64,000 nucleotides of DNA from Aquimarina spinulae (GCF_943373825.1 NZ_CALSBP010000002.1:1105501-1169500), one strand, 5' to 3'; shown: positions 9,714 to 19,110, counted from the stretch's first letter. Program-made: numbers and translations. Notes: generated from the sequence alone by a model not told the origin.

Positions 9714-10067
9714 TTACAATTTTTGATTCAATTCATTTTCCCACTCTTCATAATTTTTCACGATGATTCTATATGTTTCATTCTGTTTACTTGTAACCTC
9801 CAGGACATTTTTTGTTACGCCATGTTTTCCCTGGGTTATTTCCTGTATGTCTTTAAACTCAAGGTTAAATCCAAAACTTTTCTTTTCAACTTGTTTTTTA
9901 AGTAAACCACCCAAAAGCCCTAACCCACTAACACCTGTCTTATGCGCATCTAAAACGAGTCTATCGGGTGTTAGATACAATGTTCCCTGCATCAAGTTCA
10001 CTTTTGATTTAAGATATCCTACTTTTTCTTCTTTTTGGATTCCTTCTTTTACTAACTCTTCTTTCAT
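9714..10067 (-). CDS. GRAM/PH-like domain protein
   Basis: This 117-residue soluble protein is almost entirely one small beta-rich domain. The pattern GTLYLTPDRLVLDAHKT, then a predicted strand pair and TSKQNETYRIIVKNYEEW at the C-terminus, resembles GRAM/PH-like domains, which usually bind lipids or proteins. It may head the run of small membrane genes downstream (118-base gap). The call rests on pattern recognition, not on a catalytic motif. Confidence 0.6.
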   Translation of the reverse strand: MKEELVKEGIQKEEKVGYLKSKVNLMQGTLYLTPDRLVLDAHKTGVSGLGLLGGLLKKQVEKKSFGFNLEFKDIQEITQGKHGVTKNVLEVTSKQNETYRIIVKNYEEWENELNQKL

Positions 10068-10125
10068 AACTATTTTTTTACTGACTAAGTAAACTTTTCT
10101 ACAATCGGTATCAGTATTTTGTTGT

Positions 10126-11508
10126 TTATTTCACTTTATCACAACTTAATTCTCCTCTATGACCAATGGTGTGTTGCTTGATGTTTTCATCATATTGCCC
10201 ATTACCTAAATAGGGTTTTAAAAACCCGAAATTTCTATAACCACAGCCTTCATCATCGGAATATAGCACATCCCCTTCTACATAATTTCCTGTAATATTT
10301 CCATAATCATCTTTTAAGATTTGCCAATCTAATGTGATCATAACTTTATGAAATTTCACTCCTGGCCAGTCTTTAGTATTTGCCCATAACTCAATTTGTT
10401 GCATCATTTCTGCTTCCAAATTTGCATTACGCATTACAGGAGTAGGTGCTCTTTTTGCTTTTAAAGCTCCTTCTTCAATTTCTTTAGCCATCATTATTAA
10501 ATCTTCGGTCCCCTCTGTTGTGTCATAGGTAATCGTACCAAAATAGAGTTCGTCTTCCTGATCCATTTTTCCATCGGTAAGTGAAATTCTTAAATTATGC
10601 TTATAAGGGTCTAAGCGTTCACCCATTCTCCCCAGCAAAAAAGAAGCCCCATCTCTATCTATTTTCATACTCGCTACAGAAGAAGGAACTATTTGAAATA
10701 CCGCATAATTTTTCTCTAAATCTGTTTTTTTCAACCTTTTCACTGTACATTGATTTACTACTTCATTTTCTTTTGGCAACAGATCTTTCTCCATTTTATC
10801 CATTCCTATAGTTATCCAATAGTGATTTCTTCCAAAATTATCTTGAAAATGATTACTTAGCCGTTTCAAATAATAGCTGTCTTTCATTTTTGCAGGAAAG
10901 TAAGCCACCCCCCAAATTTCATCTCCTATTTTAAAATCTGTTTTTATTGTTGACATATCTTCGTTACCAACTGTAGGTTCTTTAGAAAAGAAAACTATTT
11001 TCCCAACATTCTTTTGGTGAAAATCTGACGTTGCATCCTTCACAAAATATTCAAGAGGTCCTTTTTCTTCTTCTTCCTCCTTCTTTTGCTTCTTTCCCCA
11101 CAAACTTCCTAACTCCTTAGATAATTCGGACTTAATACCTAGTTGTTTTTTTGCAGCTTTTAGTTCTTTTTTACTAATTGCCAAAACCTCTTTTTTTATG
11201 ACCAGATTCATATCTCCTAATACTAGAAGTGTTAAAAGGTTATTCTTTTTTGTCAAAATGTAATTTTCTTTTGTATCAACACTTTCATAACTACCTGGTA
11301 TGTTTTTTAGTAATGAAAAAGCTATCTCTACAGTTCCTCGATACGTGTCGAATGTTGCTTTTATACTTCCATCTCTTCGATTAAGGATTTTAATTTGGTT
11401 TATTTTATTCCCAGTCACAAAATAGAGTCCATCAGGAATTTTTTGAGCGCTTGCCTTTACAGAAAACAATACTAAAATGACAATGAGAATACTCTTAAAT
11501 TGATTCAT
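10126..11508 (-). CDS. exported protein of unknown function
   Basis: The 460-residue product has a clear Sec signal peptide ending near residue 21 (VKASAQ). A Lys-rich charged region at about residues 112-146 separates a small N-terminal domain from the larger C-terminal part, which includes paired cysteines near the end. I recognise no enzyme signature. Short flanking gaps suggest it could be co-transcribed with the GRAM-like gene (58 bases downstream). Periplasmic or surface location is inferred from the signal peptide. Confidence 0.7.
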   Translation of the reverse strand: MNQFKSILIVILVLFSVKASAQKIPDGLYFVTGNKINQIKILNRRDGSIKATFDTYRGTVEIAFSLLKNIPGSYESVDTKENYILTKKNNLLTLLVLGDMNLVIKKEVLAISKKELKAAKKQLGIKSELSKELGSLWGKKQKKEEEEEKGPLEYFVKDATSDFHQKNVGKIVFFSKEPTVGNEDMSTIKTDFKIGDEIWGVAYFPAKMKDSYYLKRLSNHFQDNFGRNHYWITIGMDKMEKDLLPKENEVVNQCTVKRLKKTDLEKNYAVFQIVPSSVASMKIDRDGASFLLGRMGERLDPYKHNLRISLTDGKMDQEDELYFGTITYDTTEGTEDLIMMAKEIEEGALKAKRAPTPVMRNANLEAEMMQQIELWANTKDWPGVKFHKVMITLDWQILKDDYGNITGNYVEGDVLYSDDEGCGYRNFGFLKPYLGNGQYDENIKQHTIGHRGELSCDKVK

Positions 11509-11933
11509 AATTATTAAAGTAATTTTTTAAGTGCTCAAATATAGATATCGGTCAAAACAAAAAAAGCTTTACTTCATATTCGCATTGCTTTTAGTGATAT
11601 TCGATACGTATTATTTGATATTTGAAAATTAACAAAGAACCTTTCTAGGGTTATGATGGGAAATTTTGGCTTTTGATCTATGATTAAGATCTTTTATTGA
11701 ATGGTAATATTACATTTCAAGAAAAGGAACTACATATAACAATGCAATGAAGAACTCTAGAATGTTTGGTTTTCTACTTTGTAGAAAAAGAAATTAAAGA
11801 ATTGTGAACCTTTTTTATTAGAGAAATAAGCGGTACACTAAATATGAAGCTATGCCAAAAAAGTTAATATATCATCTTAATGCTAAAATAGAATTAGCAC
11901 TAATACTATATTACAAAATAAGAAATCAAATTT
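11509..11933. other. intergenic region, no gene seen
   Basis: These 425 AT-rich bases hold only very short open frames. A weak inverted repeat, TGCTAA at 11881-11886 and TTAGCA at 11894-11899, lies beyond the 3' end of obgE on the minus strand and may be part of its termination. I see nothing else of note. Confidence 0.5.
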
Positions 11934-12932
11934 TTAGTCATTCAACATTTGCCAAAGTTTATCTTTTAACTCTTGCAACCCTTGTTGTGCTACCGAAGAA
12001 ATAAACAGGTAAGGAACGTTAAGTTGCTGATCTAACTCAACCTTCATTTCTTTTTTTAACTCATCATCCAGCATATCAGATTTTGATATTGCTATAAGTC
12101 GTTCTTTATCTAATAAATCAGGATTGTACCGTCGTAGTTCATCCAAGAGGATTTCATATTGTTCTTTGATATCAGGGGCATCAGCCGGAACCAAAAACAA
12201 CAAGGTAGAATTACGTTCGATATGACGTAAAAAACGATGACCTATACCTTTACCTTCTGCTGCTCCTTCTATAATACCAGGAATATCGGCCATCACAAAA
12301 GTTTGAAAATCTCTATACTCTACAATACCCAGGTTTGGTTTAAGTGTAGTAAACTCATAATCTGCAATTTTAGGTTTTGCAGCGGTTATAACCGACAGCA
12401 AAGTAGATTTTCCTGCATTAGGAAATCCTACCAACCCAACATCTGCCAGCACTTTAAGCTCTAGAGTAACATCATATTCTTGTCCTTCTACACCTGGCTG
12501 GGCATAGCGAGGAGTTTGGTTTGTTGGGCTTTTAAAATGCCAATTACCTCTACCACCCATACCACCTTCGGCAGCAACATATTCTTGTCCTACTTCTGTA
12601 ATTTCTTTAATAATATCTTGTGTTTCGGTATCCCGAATTACTGTTCCCAAAGGTACATCTACATAAACATCTTCTCCATCGGCTCCTGTACTTCTGCTTT
12701 TACTTCCGTGTCCTCCGTGACCAGCTCTTAGATGGCGTTTAAATTTAAGATGATGTAGTGTCCACATGTTAGGGTTTGCACGAATAATAACATGACCACC
12801 ACGGCCTCCATCACCACCATCGGGTCCTCCTTTGGTAATGTATTTCTCACGATGTAAATGTGCAGATCCTTTCCCTCCCTTCCCGGAAGTTATATGTAAT
12901 TTCACATAATCTACAAAATTCCCTTCTGTCAT
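11934..12932 (-). CDS. obgE: Obg family GTPase (ribosome assembly)
   Basis: The 332-residue protein starts with the glycine-rich Obg fold (residues about 5-160, with [12 protein letters not shown] near residue 35) followed by a G domain: G1 GFPNAGKS at 169-176, switch region EFTTL near 193-197, and DIPG at 216-219. Obg GTPases act in late 50S assembly and stringent/growth control in the cytoplasm. The length matches Bacteroidota Obg proteins, which lack the extra C-terminal OCT domain of Bacillus Obg. It lies 87 bases downstream of the HPRT-Adk fusion gene on the same strand, a probable operon. Confidence 0.97.
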   Translation of the reverse strand: MTEGNFVDYVKLHITSGKGGKGSAHLHREKYITKGGPDGGDGGRGGHVIIRANPNMWTLHHLKFKRHLRAGHGGHGSKSRSTGADGEDVYVDVPLGTVIRDTETQDIIKEITEVGQEYVAAEGGMGGRGNWHFKSPTNQTPRYAQPGVEGQEYDVTLELKVLADVGLVGFPNAGKSTLLSVITAAKPKIADYEFTTLKPNLGIVEYRDFQTFVMADIPGIIEGAAEGKGIGHRFLRHIERNSTLLFLVPADAPDIKEQYEILLDELRRYNPDLLDKERLIAISKSDMLDDELKKEMKVELDQQLNVPYLFISSVAQQGLQELKDKLWQMLND

Positions 12933-13019
12933 AATTCGTTTCCTATATCACCCTAATAAAAATCAGAGATATTTCAATTTTACTTTTACTATACTGAATT
13001 TAGGTTCAGCTTTCACAAA

Positions 13020-14126
13020 CTAAAGTTTGTCTATTACACTACTTAACCTCTCTGTAATTTCATCGATACCTCCTACTCCATCTACACCAAAATATTTATC
13101 TTGTTTTTGGTAGTAATTCTTTAAGATGGCTGTTTCGTCATAATATACTTTAATACGATTACGTATCACTTTTTCATCTGCATCATCAGGTCGCCCTGAT
13201 GTTTTCCCTCTTTCGAGTAATCGTTGTACTAATACTTCATCATCTACCTCTAGAGCTACCATTGCACTAACCATTGCTCCTTTTGATTCTAGCAATTTAG
13301 CTAGTGAATCTGCCTGAGCTTCAGTTCTTGGAAACCCGTCAAAAATAAAGCCTTTAGCTCCTGGGTTTTTATCAACTTCGGCATTCAGCATATTAATTGT
13401 AACCTCATCAGGTACCAATTGGCCTTTATCGATATATGATTTTGCCAAAGTACCTAACTCTGTTTCATTTTTTATGTTGTATCTAAACACATCTCCTGTA
13501 GAGATATGTACCAGATTATATTTTTGTTTTAAAACTTCTGCTTGTGTTCCTTTTCCTGCTCCTGGAGGTCCGAATAACACCAAATTTGTCATGTTGTTTG
13601 GTTTTAATTGATAAACTTCTGTAAGATTACGCCCTAATCCGTTATAATCAAGTCCGTATCCTACAATAAATCGGTTTGGGATTTCTATCCCAATATAATT
13701 TATATTAATTTTTTTAGTATATGCTTCGGGTTTATAAAATAGAGTAGCAATTTTGTATGTTAAACACCCTTTTTCTACTAACATTTCTGTTAGCACTTCG
13801 ATTGTATTACCCGTATCTACAATATCTTCTATGATCACCACTGTTCTTCCCGAAACCTCTTCACCCAGCCCTACTAACTCTTTAACCTCGTGTGTGGTTT
13901 CAGTTCCTTCGTATGAAGCTAATTTCACAAAGCTAATTTCGCAATCATAATCAAACCGTTTCAAAACCTCTGAAGCAAACATAAACGCACCATTTAACAC
14001 TCCTATAAATAAAGGGTTTTTATCTGCCAAATCTTGATTTAATCCAGCAGACACCTTATCTATTGCAGTCTCTATTTCTTCCTCACTAATGAAAGGAACA
14101 AACTGTAAATCGTGCAGTTTTACCAT
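13020..14126 (-). CDS. adk: hypoxanthine phosphoribosyltransferase / adenylate kinase fusion
   Basis: One uninterrupted 368-residue frame encodes two enzymes. Residues 1-175 are a type I phosphoribosyltransferase with the PRPP loop VVIIEDIVDTGNT (about 96-108), for purine salvage. Residues 179-368 are an adenylate kinase with P-loop GPPGAGKGT (186-194) and DGFPRT. The kinase is the short type: RLLERGKTSGRPDDADEKV crosses the LID position without the zinc-type insertion. Such fusions occur in Flavobacteriia. An internal ATG at 13592 (Met179) falls exactly at the domain boundary, so separate kinase synthesis is possible but not shown. Next gene is obgE. Confidence 0.95.
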   Translation of the reverse strand: MVKLHDLQFVPFISEEEIETAIDKVSAGLNQDLADKNPLFIGVLNGAFMFASEVLKRFDYDCEISFVKLASYEGTETTHEVKELVGLGEEVSGRTVVIIEDIVDTGNTIEVLTEMLVEKGCLTYKIATLFYKPEAYTKKININYIGIEIPNRFIVGYGLDYNGLGRNLTEVYQLKPNNMTNLVLFGPPGAGKGTQAEVLKQKYNLVHISTGDVFRYNIKNETELGTLAKSYIDKGQLVPDEVTINMLNAEVDKNPGAKGFIFDGFPRTEAQADSLAKLLESKGAMVSAMVALEVDDEVLVQRLLERGKTSGRPDDADEKVIRNRIKVYYDETAILKNYYQKQDKYFGVDGVGGIDEITERLSSVIDKL

Positions 14127-14355
14127 CTTATTTTATACTTGTTCTGGTTTGATTTTTTAATTTAAAGCCGCAAAGATAGTGATTAGTAATGAGCATAACT
14201 AAGAATTACGACATCAACCTTCTTACAACCAAAGGCAGGTCAAAATGGTTGTTATACAAATACAGATTAGTATAGGTTTAATCATCATCAAATAAAAACA
14301 CATATCACCCAAATAAGCTTTCTTATAGTTAACTTATTGCATTTACCTTACATTA

Positions 14356-14389
14356 TTGTGGTTATTCCTTCTGAAAAAATTATTTTTGC
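14356..14389 (+). promoter_or_regulatory. promoter of purK
   Basis: TTG at 14356-14358 and TATTTTTGC at 14381-14389 are separated by 22 bases, fitting the Bacteroidota consensus. The predicted transcript start near 14392 gives a leader of about 26 bases to the ATG at 14418 and lies downstream of the possible earlier TTG start at 14337, which rules that start out. Confidence 0.7.
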
Positions 14390-14417
14390 ATTTTATGATA
14401 AATTTGAAACCCCGAAA

Positions 14418-15572
14418 ATGACAAATTTTTTCTCATCAAACTTTAAGTTAGGAATACTAGGAGGAGGTCAGCTAGGTAAGATGATGCTTTATGACACCCG
14501 AAAATATGACATCCAAACATATGTCCTCGATCCAAGTCAAGATGCTCCTTGCAAAATTGCATGCGATCATTTTCAACAAGGTAATTTGATGGATTATGAG
14601 ACTGTATATAATTTTGGAAAAAAGGTAGATGTACTCACTTTTGAAATTGAAACTGTAAATCTAGAAGCTTTAGTTCAGCTAGAGAAAGAAGGTAAGAAAG
14701 TCTATCCAAGTTCAAAAACTCTGGAAAAAATACAAAACAAAGGGAAACAAAAGCTTTTTTACGAGGAAAACAAAATTCCTACTGCTGAGTTTACCCGATT
14801 TTCTAATAAGGCTCACCTTACCGAAGGAATTACCAATAATAGAATCAAACTTCCATTTGTCTGGAAAAGTACGCAAGGAGGATATGATGGCAAAGGTGTT
14901 TCGATTGTTAGATCCGGAGCAGACTTAGCAAAACTTCCTGATACAGAATGTATTGCAGAACATTTAGTTGATTTCAAAAATGAATTAGCTGTAATTGTTG
15001 TTCGCAATCCTAGTGGAGAAATCAAAACCTATCCTGTGGTAGAGATGGAGTTTCATCCAGAGGCCAACCAGGTAGAATATGTGATTTGCCCAGCCAGAAT
15101 TGATTCTAAAATTGCGCAAAAAGCAGTAAAAATTGCCGAGAAAGTGTCTAAAGCTTTTGAGCATGTAGGAGTACTGGCTGTAGAAATGTTTCAAACACAA
15201 GAGGATGAGATTCTTGTAAATGAAGTTGCTCCAAGACCACATAATAGTGGACATTATAGCATCGAAGCCAGCTATACTAATCAATTTGAACAACACATAA
15301 GAGCTATCCTAGATTTGCCTTTGGGAGCTACAGAAAGTAAAGTAGGTGGTATTATGGTCAATCTGGTAGGTCAAGAAGGGTACACAGGAGATGTTATTTA
15401 TAAAAATATAGAAGAAATCATGAAAATGAAGGGTGTTACTCCTCATATTTATGGTAAAAAACAAACACGTCCTTATAGAAAAATGGGGCATGTTACTATA
15501 GTTCATGAAAACATAGATGAAGCTCGAAAAATAGCTGAAAAAGTAAAAAACACAATACAAGTAATTAGCTAA
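14418..15572 (+). CDS. purK: 5-(carboxyamino)imidazole ribonucleotide synthase
   Basis: PurK carboxylates AIR to N5-CAIR using ATP and bicarbonate in de novo purine synthesis. From the ATG at 14418 the product is 384 residues with the N-terminal GILGGGQLGKM nucleotide-fold start, an ATP-grasp core (WKSTQGGYDGKGV near residue 150) and NEVAPRPHNSGHY near 265. An in-frame TTG 81 bases upstream would add 27 residues, but a good promoter lies inside that stretch, so the later start is chosen. purE follows after 91 bases. The gene diverges from the HPRT-Adk fusion, which also serves purine metabolism. Confidence 0.96.
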   Translation: MTNFFSSNFKLGILGGGQLGKMMLYDTRKYDIQTYVLDPSQDAPCKIACDHFQQGNLMDYETVYNFGKKVDVLTFEIETVNLEALVQLEKEGKKVYPSSKTLEKIQNKGKQKLFYEENKIPTAEFTRFSNKAHLTEGITNNRIKLPFVWKSTQGGYDGKGVSIVRSGADLAKLPDTECIAEHLVDFKNELAVIVVRNPSGEIKTYPVVEMEFHPEANQVEYVICPARIDSKIAQKAVKIAEKVSKAFEHVGVLAVEMFQTQEDEILVNEVAPRPHNSGHYSIEASYTNQFEQHIRAILDLPLGATESKVGGIMVNLVGQEGYTGDVIYKNIEEIMKMKGVTPHIYGKKQTRPYRKMGHVTIVHENIDEARKIAEKVKNTIQVIS

Positions 15573-15663
15573 TAGAGGTGTAGAAACTTATTTTATATAC
15601 CTTCATACTCTATTATGATTACTAATTTTTGACAAACAAATACTAACAATAACAAATACTATA

Positions 15664-16149
15664 ATGAGCAAGGTGGGAATAATAATGGGTAGTACTAGTG
15701 ATATGCCTGTAATGGAAAAAGCTATCGAAGTATTACAAGGTTTTGATATCGAAGTCGAAGTAGATATTGTTTCGGCACATCGTACCCCAGAAAAATTATT
15801 TGATTATGCCAAAAATGCCCATACCAGAGGCATACAAGTTATTGTAGCTGGTGCTGGTGGCGCTGCTCATCTTCCTGGGATGGTGGCTTCATTATCTCCC
15901 CTACCAGTGATTGGCGTTCCTGTTAAATCACGTAATTCTATCGATGGATGGGATTCTGTTTTATCAATTTTGCAAATGCCCGGTGGAGTTCCTGTAGCTA
16001 CTGTAGCTTTAGATGGCGCACTCAATGCTGGTATTTTGGCAGCACAAATTATAGGTGCAAGTGATACATGTGTTTTAGATAAAATCTTAATCTATAAAGA
16101 AGGATTAAAGCAAAAAGTAATCGAAGGTGCTAAGCAGATAAAAAAATAA
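15664..16149 (+). CDS. purE: N5-carboxyaminoimidazole ribonucleotide mutase
   Basis: PurE converts N5-CAIR to CAIR, the step after PurK. The 161-residue product shows the family hallmarks IMGSTSDMPVM at the N-terminus, SAHRTP near residue 40, and GAGGAAHLPGMVAS near residue 63. Length is normal for class I PurE. It follows purK on the same strand and ends at a strong terminator hairpin, so purK-purE forms a two-gene unit. Confidence 0.97.
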   Translation: MSKVGIIMGSTSDMPVMEKAIEVLQGFDIEVEVDIVSAHRTPEKLFDYAKNAHTRGIQVIVAGAGGAAHLPGMVASLSPLPVIGVPVKSRNSIDGWDSVLSILQMPGGVPVATVALDGALNAGILAAQIIGASDTCVLDKILIYKEGLKQKVIEGAKQIKK

Positions 16150-16155
16150 CAAAAA

Positions 16156-16181
16156 AAAGAGTCACTTTTCAGTGACTCTTT
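16156..16181 (+). terminator. terminator of purKE
   Basis: AAAGAGTCACT (16156-16166) and AGTGACTCTTT (16171-16181) form an 11-bp perfect stem with a 4-base loop, 6 bases after the purE stop codon. Confidence 0.85.
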
Positions 16182-16729
16182 TGAATATCAGGCCTTACAA
16201 AAGAATATAACAATATTTATTAACCAACTTAAATATATTACACAAAAAATTCATCGTAAGACCATTACTCTTAAAACCTACAACAAAGGTAAAACCTTAC
16301 TTTAATTACACAATAAAAGTAATGCTAAAATATTCATAGTTTTCGATGAAATACCAATTTCATCGATAAAAAACAATAATTAAGATTTTTTTAACGTTTT
16401 TTTGATCGAAAAAACAGACAGTAAAGCAGTTTTTTTGCTCAAAAACCCATTTTTTAGTGAAAAATAGAAGACAAAAGAGCTGCAAAATGCAGCTCTTTCG
16501 ATATATTTGGTCTTTGCATTAGAACAATTATTTATATTCATACCCCAAATAAAAATAATCTTTTATTCTAAATACCAGACCATACTAATAAACCTAATCA
16601 AATCTATTGGTATAAAATTTAGTTTAATGAAAAACACCTAGAACCTGGGAACGTTTTTCGATAAAAGGCTGTTTTTTCCGATGTAAGAACATATAATATA
16701 AAAAAACAAGAAGAAATCATTAATACACA
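16182..16729. other. intergenic region with phased A/T-tracts and hairpins
   Basis: No gene is credible in these roughly 550 bases. The region holds an inverted repeat TCGATGAAAT/ATTTCATCGA at 16343-16366, a series of A- and T-tracts from 16386 to 16476 spaced about one helical turn apart, and an 11-bp hairpin at 16474-16498. A TATATTTG box at 16502-16509 could start a long leader for the peptidase gene, but no matching TTG element was found. Confidence 0.5.
16474..16498. terminator. isolated 11-bp hairpin without an adjacent gene
   Basis: AAAGAGCTGCA (16474-16484) and TGCAGCTCTTT (16488-16498) flank a 3-base loop. It is more than 300 bases from the purE stop and more than 200 bases before the next start. 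It may end an unrecognised transcript, on the minus strand where more T residues follow, or form part of a leader. Confidence 0.5.
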
Positions 16730-18751
16730 ATGAACAATCCACTATTAAAACCATTTGATGCTGCACCATTTTCAGAAATAAAGTCAGATCATTTTTTACC
16801 GGCTATAAAAAACGGCATTTCTATTGCCAAAAAACAAGTTGATACAATAGTTTCTAATTCCAAACCACCTTCATTTTCTAATACTATAGAGGCATTAGAA
16901 TATTGCGGAGAACTACTGGATAGAGTTACCAGTGTCTTTTTTAATTTAAATAGTGCCGAAACTAATGAGGAAATTCAAAAAATAGCACAAGAAGCCTCTC
17001 CTTTACTTTCTGAATTTAGTAATGACATAGCACTTAATCTCGACTTGTTTAAGAGAATCGAAGTAGTGTATACACAAAAAGAATCATTAGATCTTAATCC
17101 AGAACAGTCCAGACTTCTTGAAAAAAGATACAAATCATTCTCGAGAAATGGAGCCAATCTTCCTGATGAAAAAAAAGAAAAGCTAAGAGAGGTTGATAAA
17201 GAGCTTTCTACACTAAGCCTAAAGTTTGGCGAAAACATCTTGGCCGAGACTAATAAATTTGAGATGTTGCTTGCCGACGAATCTGATCTAACTGGTTTAC
17301 CAGAAGGAGCTAAGGAAGCAGCTAAATCTATGGCAGAAGCAAAAGGTAAAAAAGGGTGGTTAATCACCCTGGACTACCCAAGCTATATTCCTTTTATTAC
17401 TTATGCCGATAATCGAGAGTTGCGCAAAAAACTAGCTCTTGCTTTTGGATCCAAGGGATTTCACAACGATGACCTTGACAACCAGGAAATCGTTTTAAAA
17501 ATTGCAAATCTTAGGCATCAACGTGCTCTTCTTTTAGGATACTCCTCTCATGCCAATTATATCTTGGAAGAACGAATGGCAGAAACTCCTGATACTGTAT
17601 TTTCTTTTCTAAATGAAATTTTGGAGAAAGCCAAACCTGCTGCAGAAAGAGAATTTGAACAATTACAGTCTTATGCAAAAGAATTAGATGAAATTGATCA
17701 ATTGCAAAAATGGGACGGAGCTTACTATTCTGAAAAACTAAAACAAAAGCTCTTTGATCTTGATGATGAAAAACTGAAACCTTATTTCAAGCTAGAAAAT
17801 GTAATCGACGGAGTCTTTACTGTAGCTTATAAACTGTTTGGGCTTCAATTTAAAGAAATCAATGATGTAGATACATATCACGAAGAGGTAAAAACGTATC
17901 GTGTTACAGATACTGAAGGTAATTTTGTCTCACTGTTTTATGCCGATTTTCATCCCAGACCAGGGAAACGTAATGGAGCATGGATGACATCCTATAAATC
18001 ACAAATGAGGAAAAATGAGGAAAATATAAGGCCACATGTTTCTATTGTTTGCAACTTCACCAAACCTACTCCTAGTAAACCATCTTTATTAACGTTTAAT
18101 GAAGTAACAACACTATTTCATGAATTTGGGCATGCATTACATGGTATGCTAGCCAATACCACCTATCCCGGTTTGTCGGGAACTAGTGTATACTGGGATT
18201 TTGTAGAATTACCTAGCCAGGTCATGGAAAACTGGTGTTATGAAAAAGAAGCTTTAGAGCTTTTTGCAAAACACTACGAAACAGGTGAAGTAATCCCAAT
18301 GGAGTTGGTCGAAAAGATTAAAGAATCTGCAACCTTTATGGAAGGTATGGCTACACTGCGTCAATTGAGTTTTGGACTACTTGACATGTCATGGCATGCA
18401 CAAGATCCAAGCAATATAAAAGATGTAAAAACACATGAGAAAACTACTTTTTCGGCAACTTCTCTATACCCAAATGTAGAAGAAAACTGTATGAGTACAG
18501 CTTTTTCGCATATTTTTCAAGGAGGGTATTCTGCAGGGTATTATTCTTATAAATGGGCAGAAGTATTAGATGCAGATGCTTTTGAATATTTTAAAGAAAA
18601 TGGAATTTTTAATCGTGAAATCGCTACCAAGTTTAAAGATCATGTGTTATCTAAAGGAGGTACAGAAAACCCTATGACTCTTTATAAGCGTTTTAGAGGG
18701 AAAGAACCTAAACCTGAAGCGTTATTAAAACGAGCAGGATTAATTAAATAA
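16730..18751 (+). CDS. M3 family zinc oligopeptidase (Dcp/PrlC type)
   Basis: The 673-residue enzyme has the thimet-oligopeptidase signature LFHEFGHALHGML, with zinc ligands His464 and His468 and a Glu in the downstream FVELPSQVMENW segment. Length and the closing GYYSYKWAEVLDADAF region fit bacterial M3 peptidases (peptidyl-dipeptidase Dcp or oligopeptidase A). There is no signal peptide, so a cytoplasmic role in turnover of small peptides is likely. Dcp and OpdA types cannot be separated safely by eye. A 12-bp hairpin follows the stop codon. Confidence 0.93.
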   Translation: MNNPLLKPFDAAPFSEIKSDHFLPAIKNGISIAKKQVDTIVSNSKPPSFSNTIEALEYCGELLDRVTSVFFNLNSAETNEEIQKIAQEASPLLSEFSNDIALNLDLFKRIEVVYTQKESLDLNPEQSRLLEKRYKSFSRNGANLPDEKKEKLREVDKELSTLSLKFGENILAETNKFEMLLADESDLTGLPEGAKEAAKSMAEAKGKKGWLITLDYPSYIPFITYADNRELRKKLALAFGSKGFHNDDLDNQEIVLKIANLRHQRALLLGYSSHANYILEERMAETPDTVFSFLNEILEKAKPAAEREFEQLQSYAKELDEIDQLQKWDGAYYSEKLKQKLFDLDDEKLKPYFKLENVIDGVFTVAYKLFGLQFKEINDVDTYHEEVKTYRVTDTEGNFVSLFYADFHPRPGKRNGAWMTSYKSQMRKNEENIRPHVSIVCNFTKPTPSKPSLLTFNEVTTLFHEFGHALHGMLANTTYPGLSGTSVYWDFVELPSQVMENWCYEKEALELFAKHYETGEVIPMELVEKIKESATFMEGMATLRQLSFGLLDMSWHAQDPSNIKDVKTHEKTTFSATSLYPNVEENCMSTAFSHIFQGGYSAGYYSYKWAEVLDADAFEYFKENGIFNREIATKFKDHVLSKGGTENPMTLYKRFRGKEPKPEALLKRAGLIK

Positions 18752-18757
18752 AAGATA

Positions 18758-18802
18758 CCAAATGGGTCTATTGAAGCTAAAAACTGCAACAGACCCATTT
18801 GG
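18758..18802 (+). terminator. hairpin after the M3 peptidase gene
   Basis: CCAAATGGGTCT (18758-18769) and AGACCCATTTGG (18791-18802) are perfect 12-bp arms around a 21-base loop, starting 6 bases after the stop codon. The loop is long and no T-run follows, so efficiency is uncertain. Confidence 0.6.
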
Positions 18803-18826
18803 CAAATCTAATAACATCCTTCATTA

Positions 18827-19110
18827 TCACTTTATAATCGTCTTCTTTGTATATTTTTTGATCTACCAAAAAGCACACTCCGTCAGAAAACTTTGAAATA
18901 TCAATTTAGACAGCTTTACTTTTATGCCTGATCTCTTGTACAATATTTCCTTTTCATAAATATGAACACAATACTATATAAGCCTTTATACTTACGTGAT
19001 TGAGTAATAATAAAGTCTCTTAAATCCATTTTACATATTGGAAATCCCAAAACCCTGTTTTCAGGGTATAAGGATGAAAATATTATTCTTTTTTTTGAAC
19101 TAAAGCGCAT
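18827..19110 (-). pseudogene. decayed T9SS type A C-terminal sorting domain
   Basis: Read on the minus strand, this stretch preserves pieces of a T9SS sorting domain in shifting frames. The first is FSSLYPENRV (compare FDFYPNPV in the intact M28 peptidase 1 kb away). Then comes GNIVQEIRHKSKAV, a stop codon, and ISKFSDGVCFL (compare GNIVREIRLKNKVTQ and TSKFSTGVYFL). Last is TKKTIIK with stop at 18827-18829 (compare TKQMIIK). At least one internal stop and two frame changes are needed, so it is not translated as a unit. It is in the same orientation as the M28 gene, which suggests the remains of a former tandem T9SS cargo gene or a duplicated 3' end. Confidence 0.75.

Noticed and set aside
8076..11508. 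Possible type VI or contractile secretion module in the run of unknown genes
   Set aside because: None of the signature proteins is present; the genes are only small membrane and exported proteins.
11740..11800. 16-residue open frame (MKNSRMFGF...)
   Set aside because: Too short, no leader features, and no conserved-looking sequence.
14337..14417. 27-residue N-terminal extension of PurK
   Set aside because: A good promoter lies inside it, and the extension is not part of the PurK family.
18922..19110. 62-residue minus-strand open frame
   Set aside because: It is one frame of the decayed T9SS sorting domain, not an independent gene.
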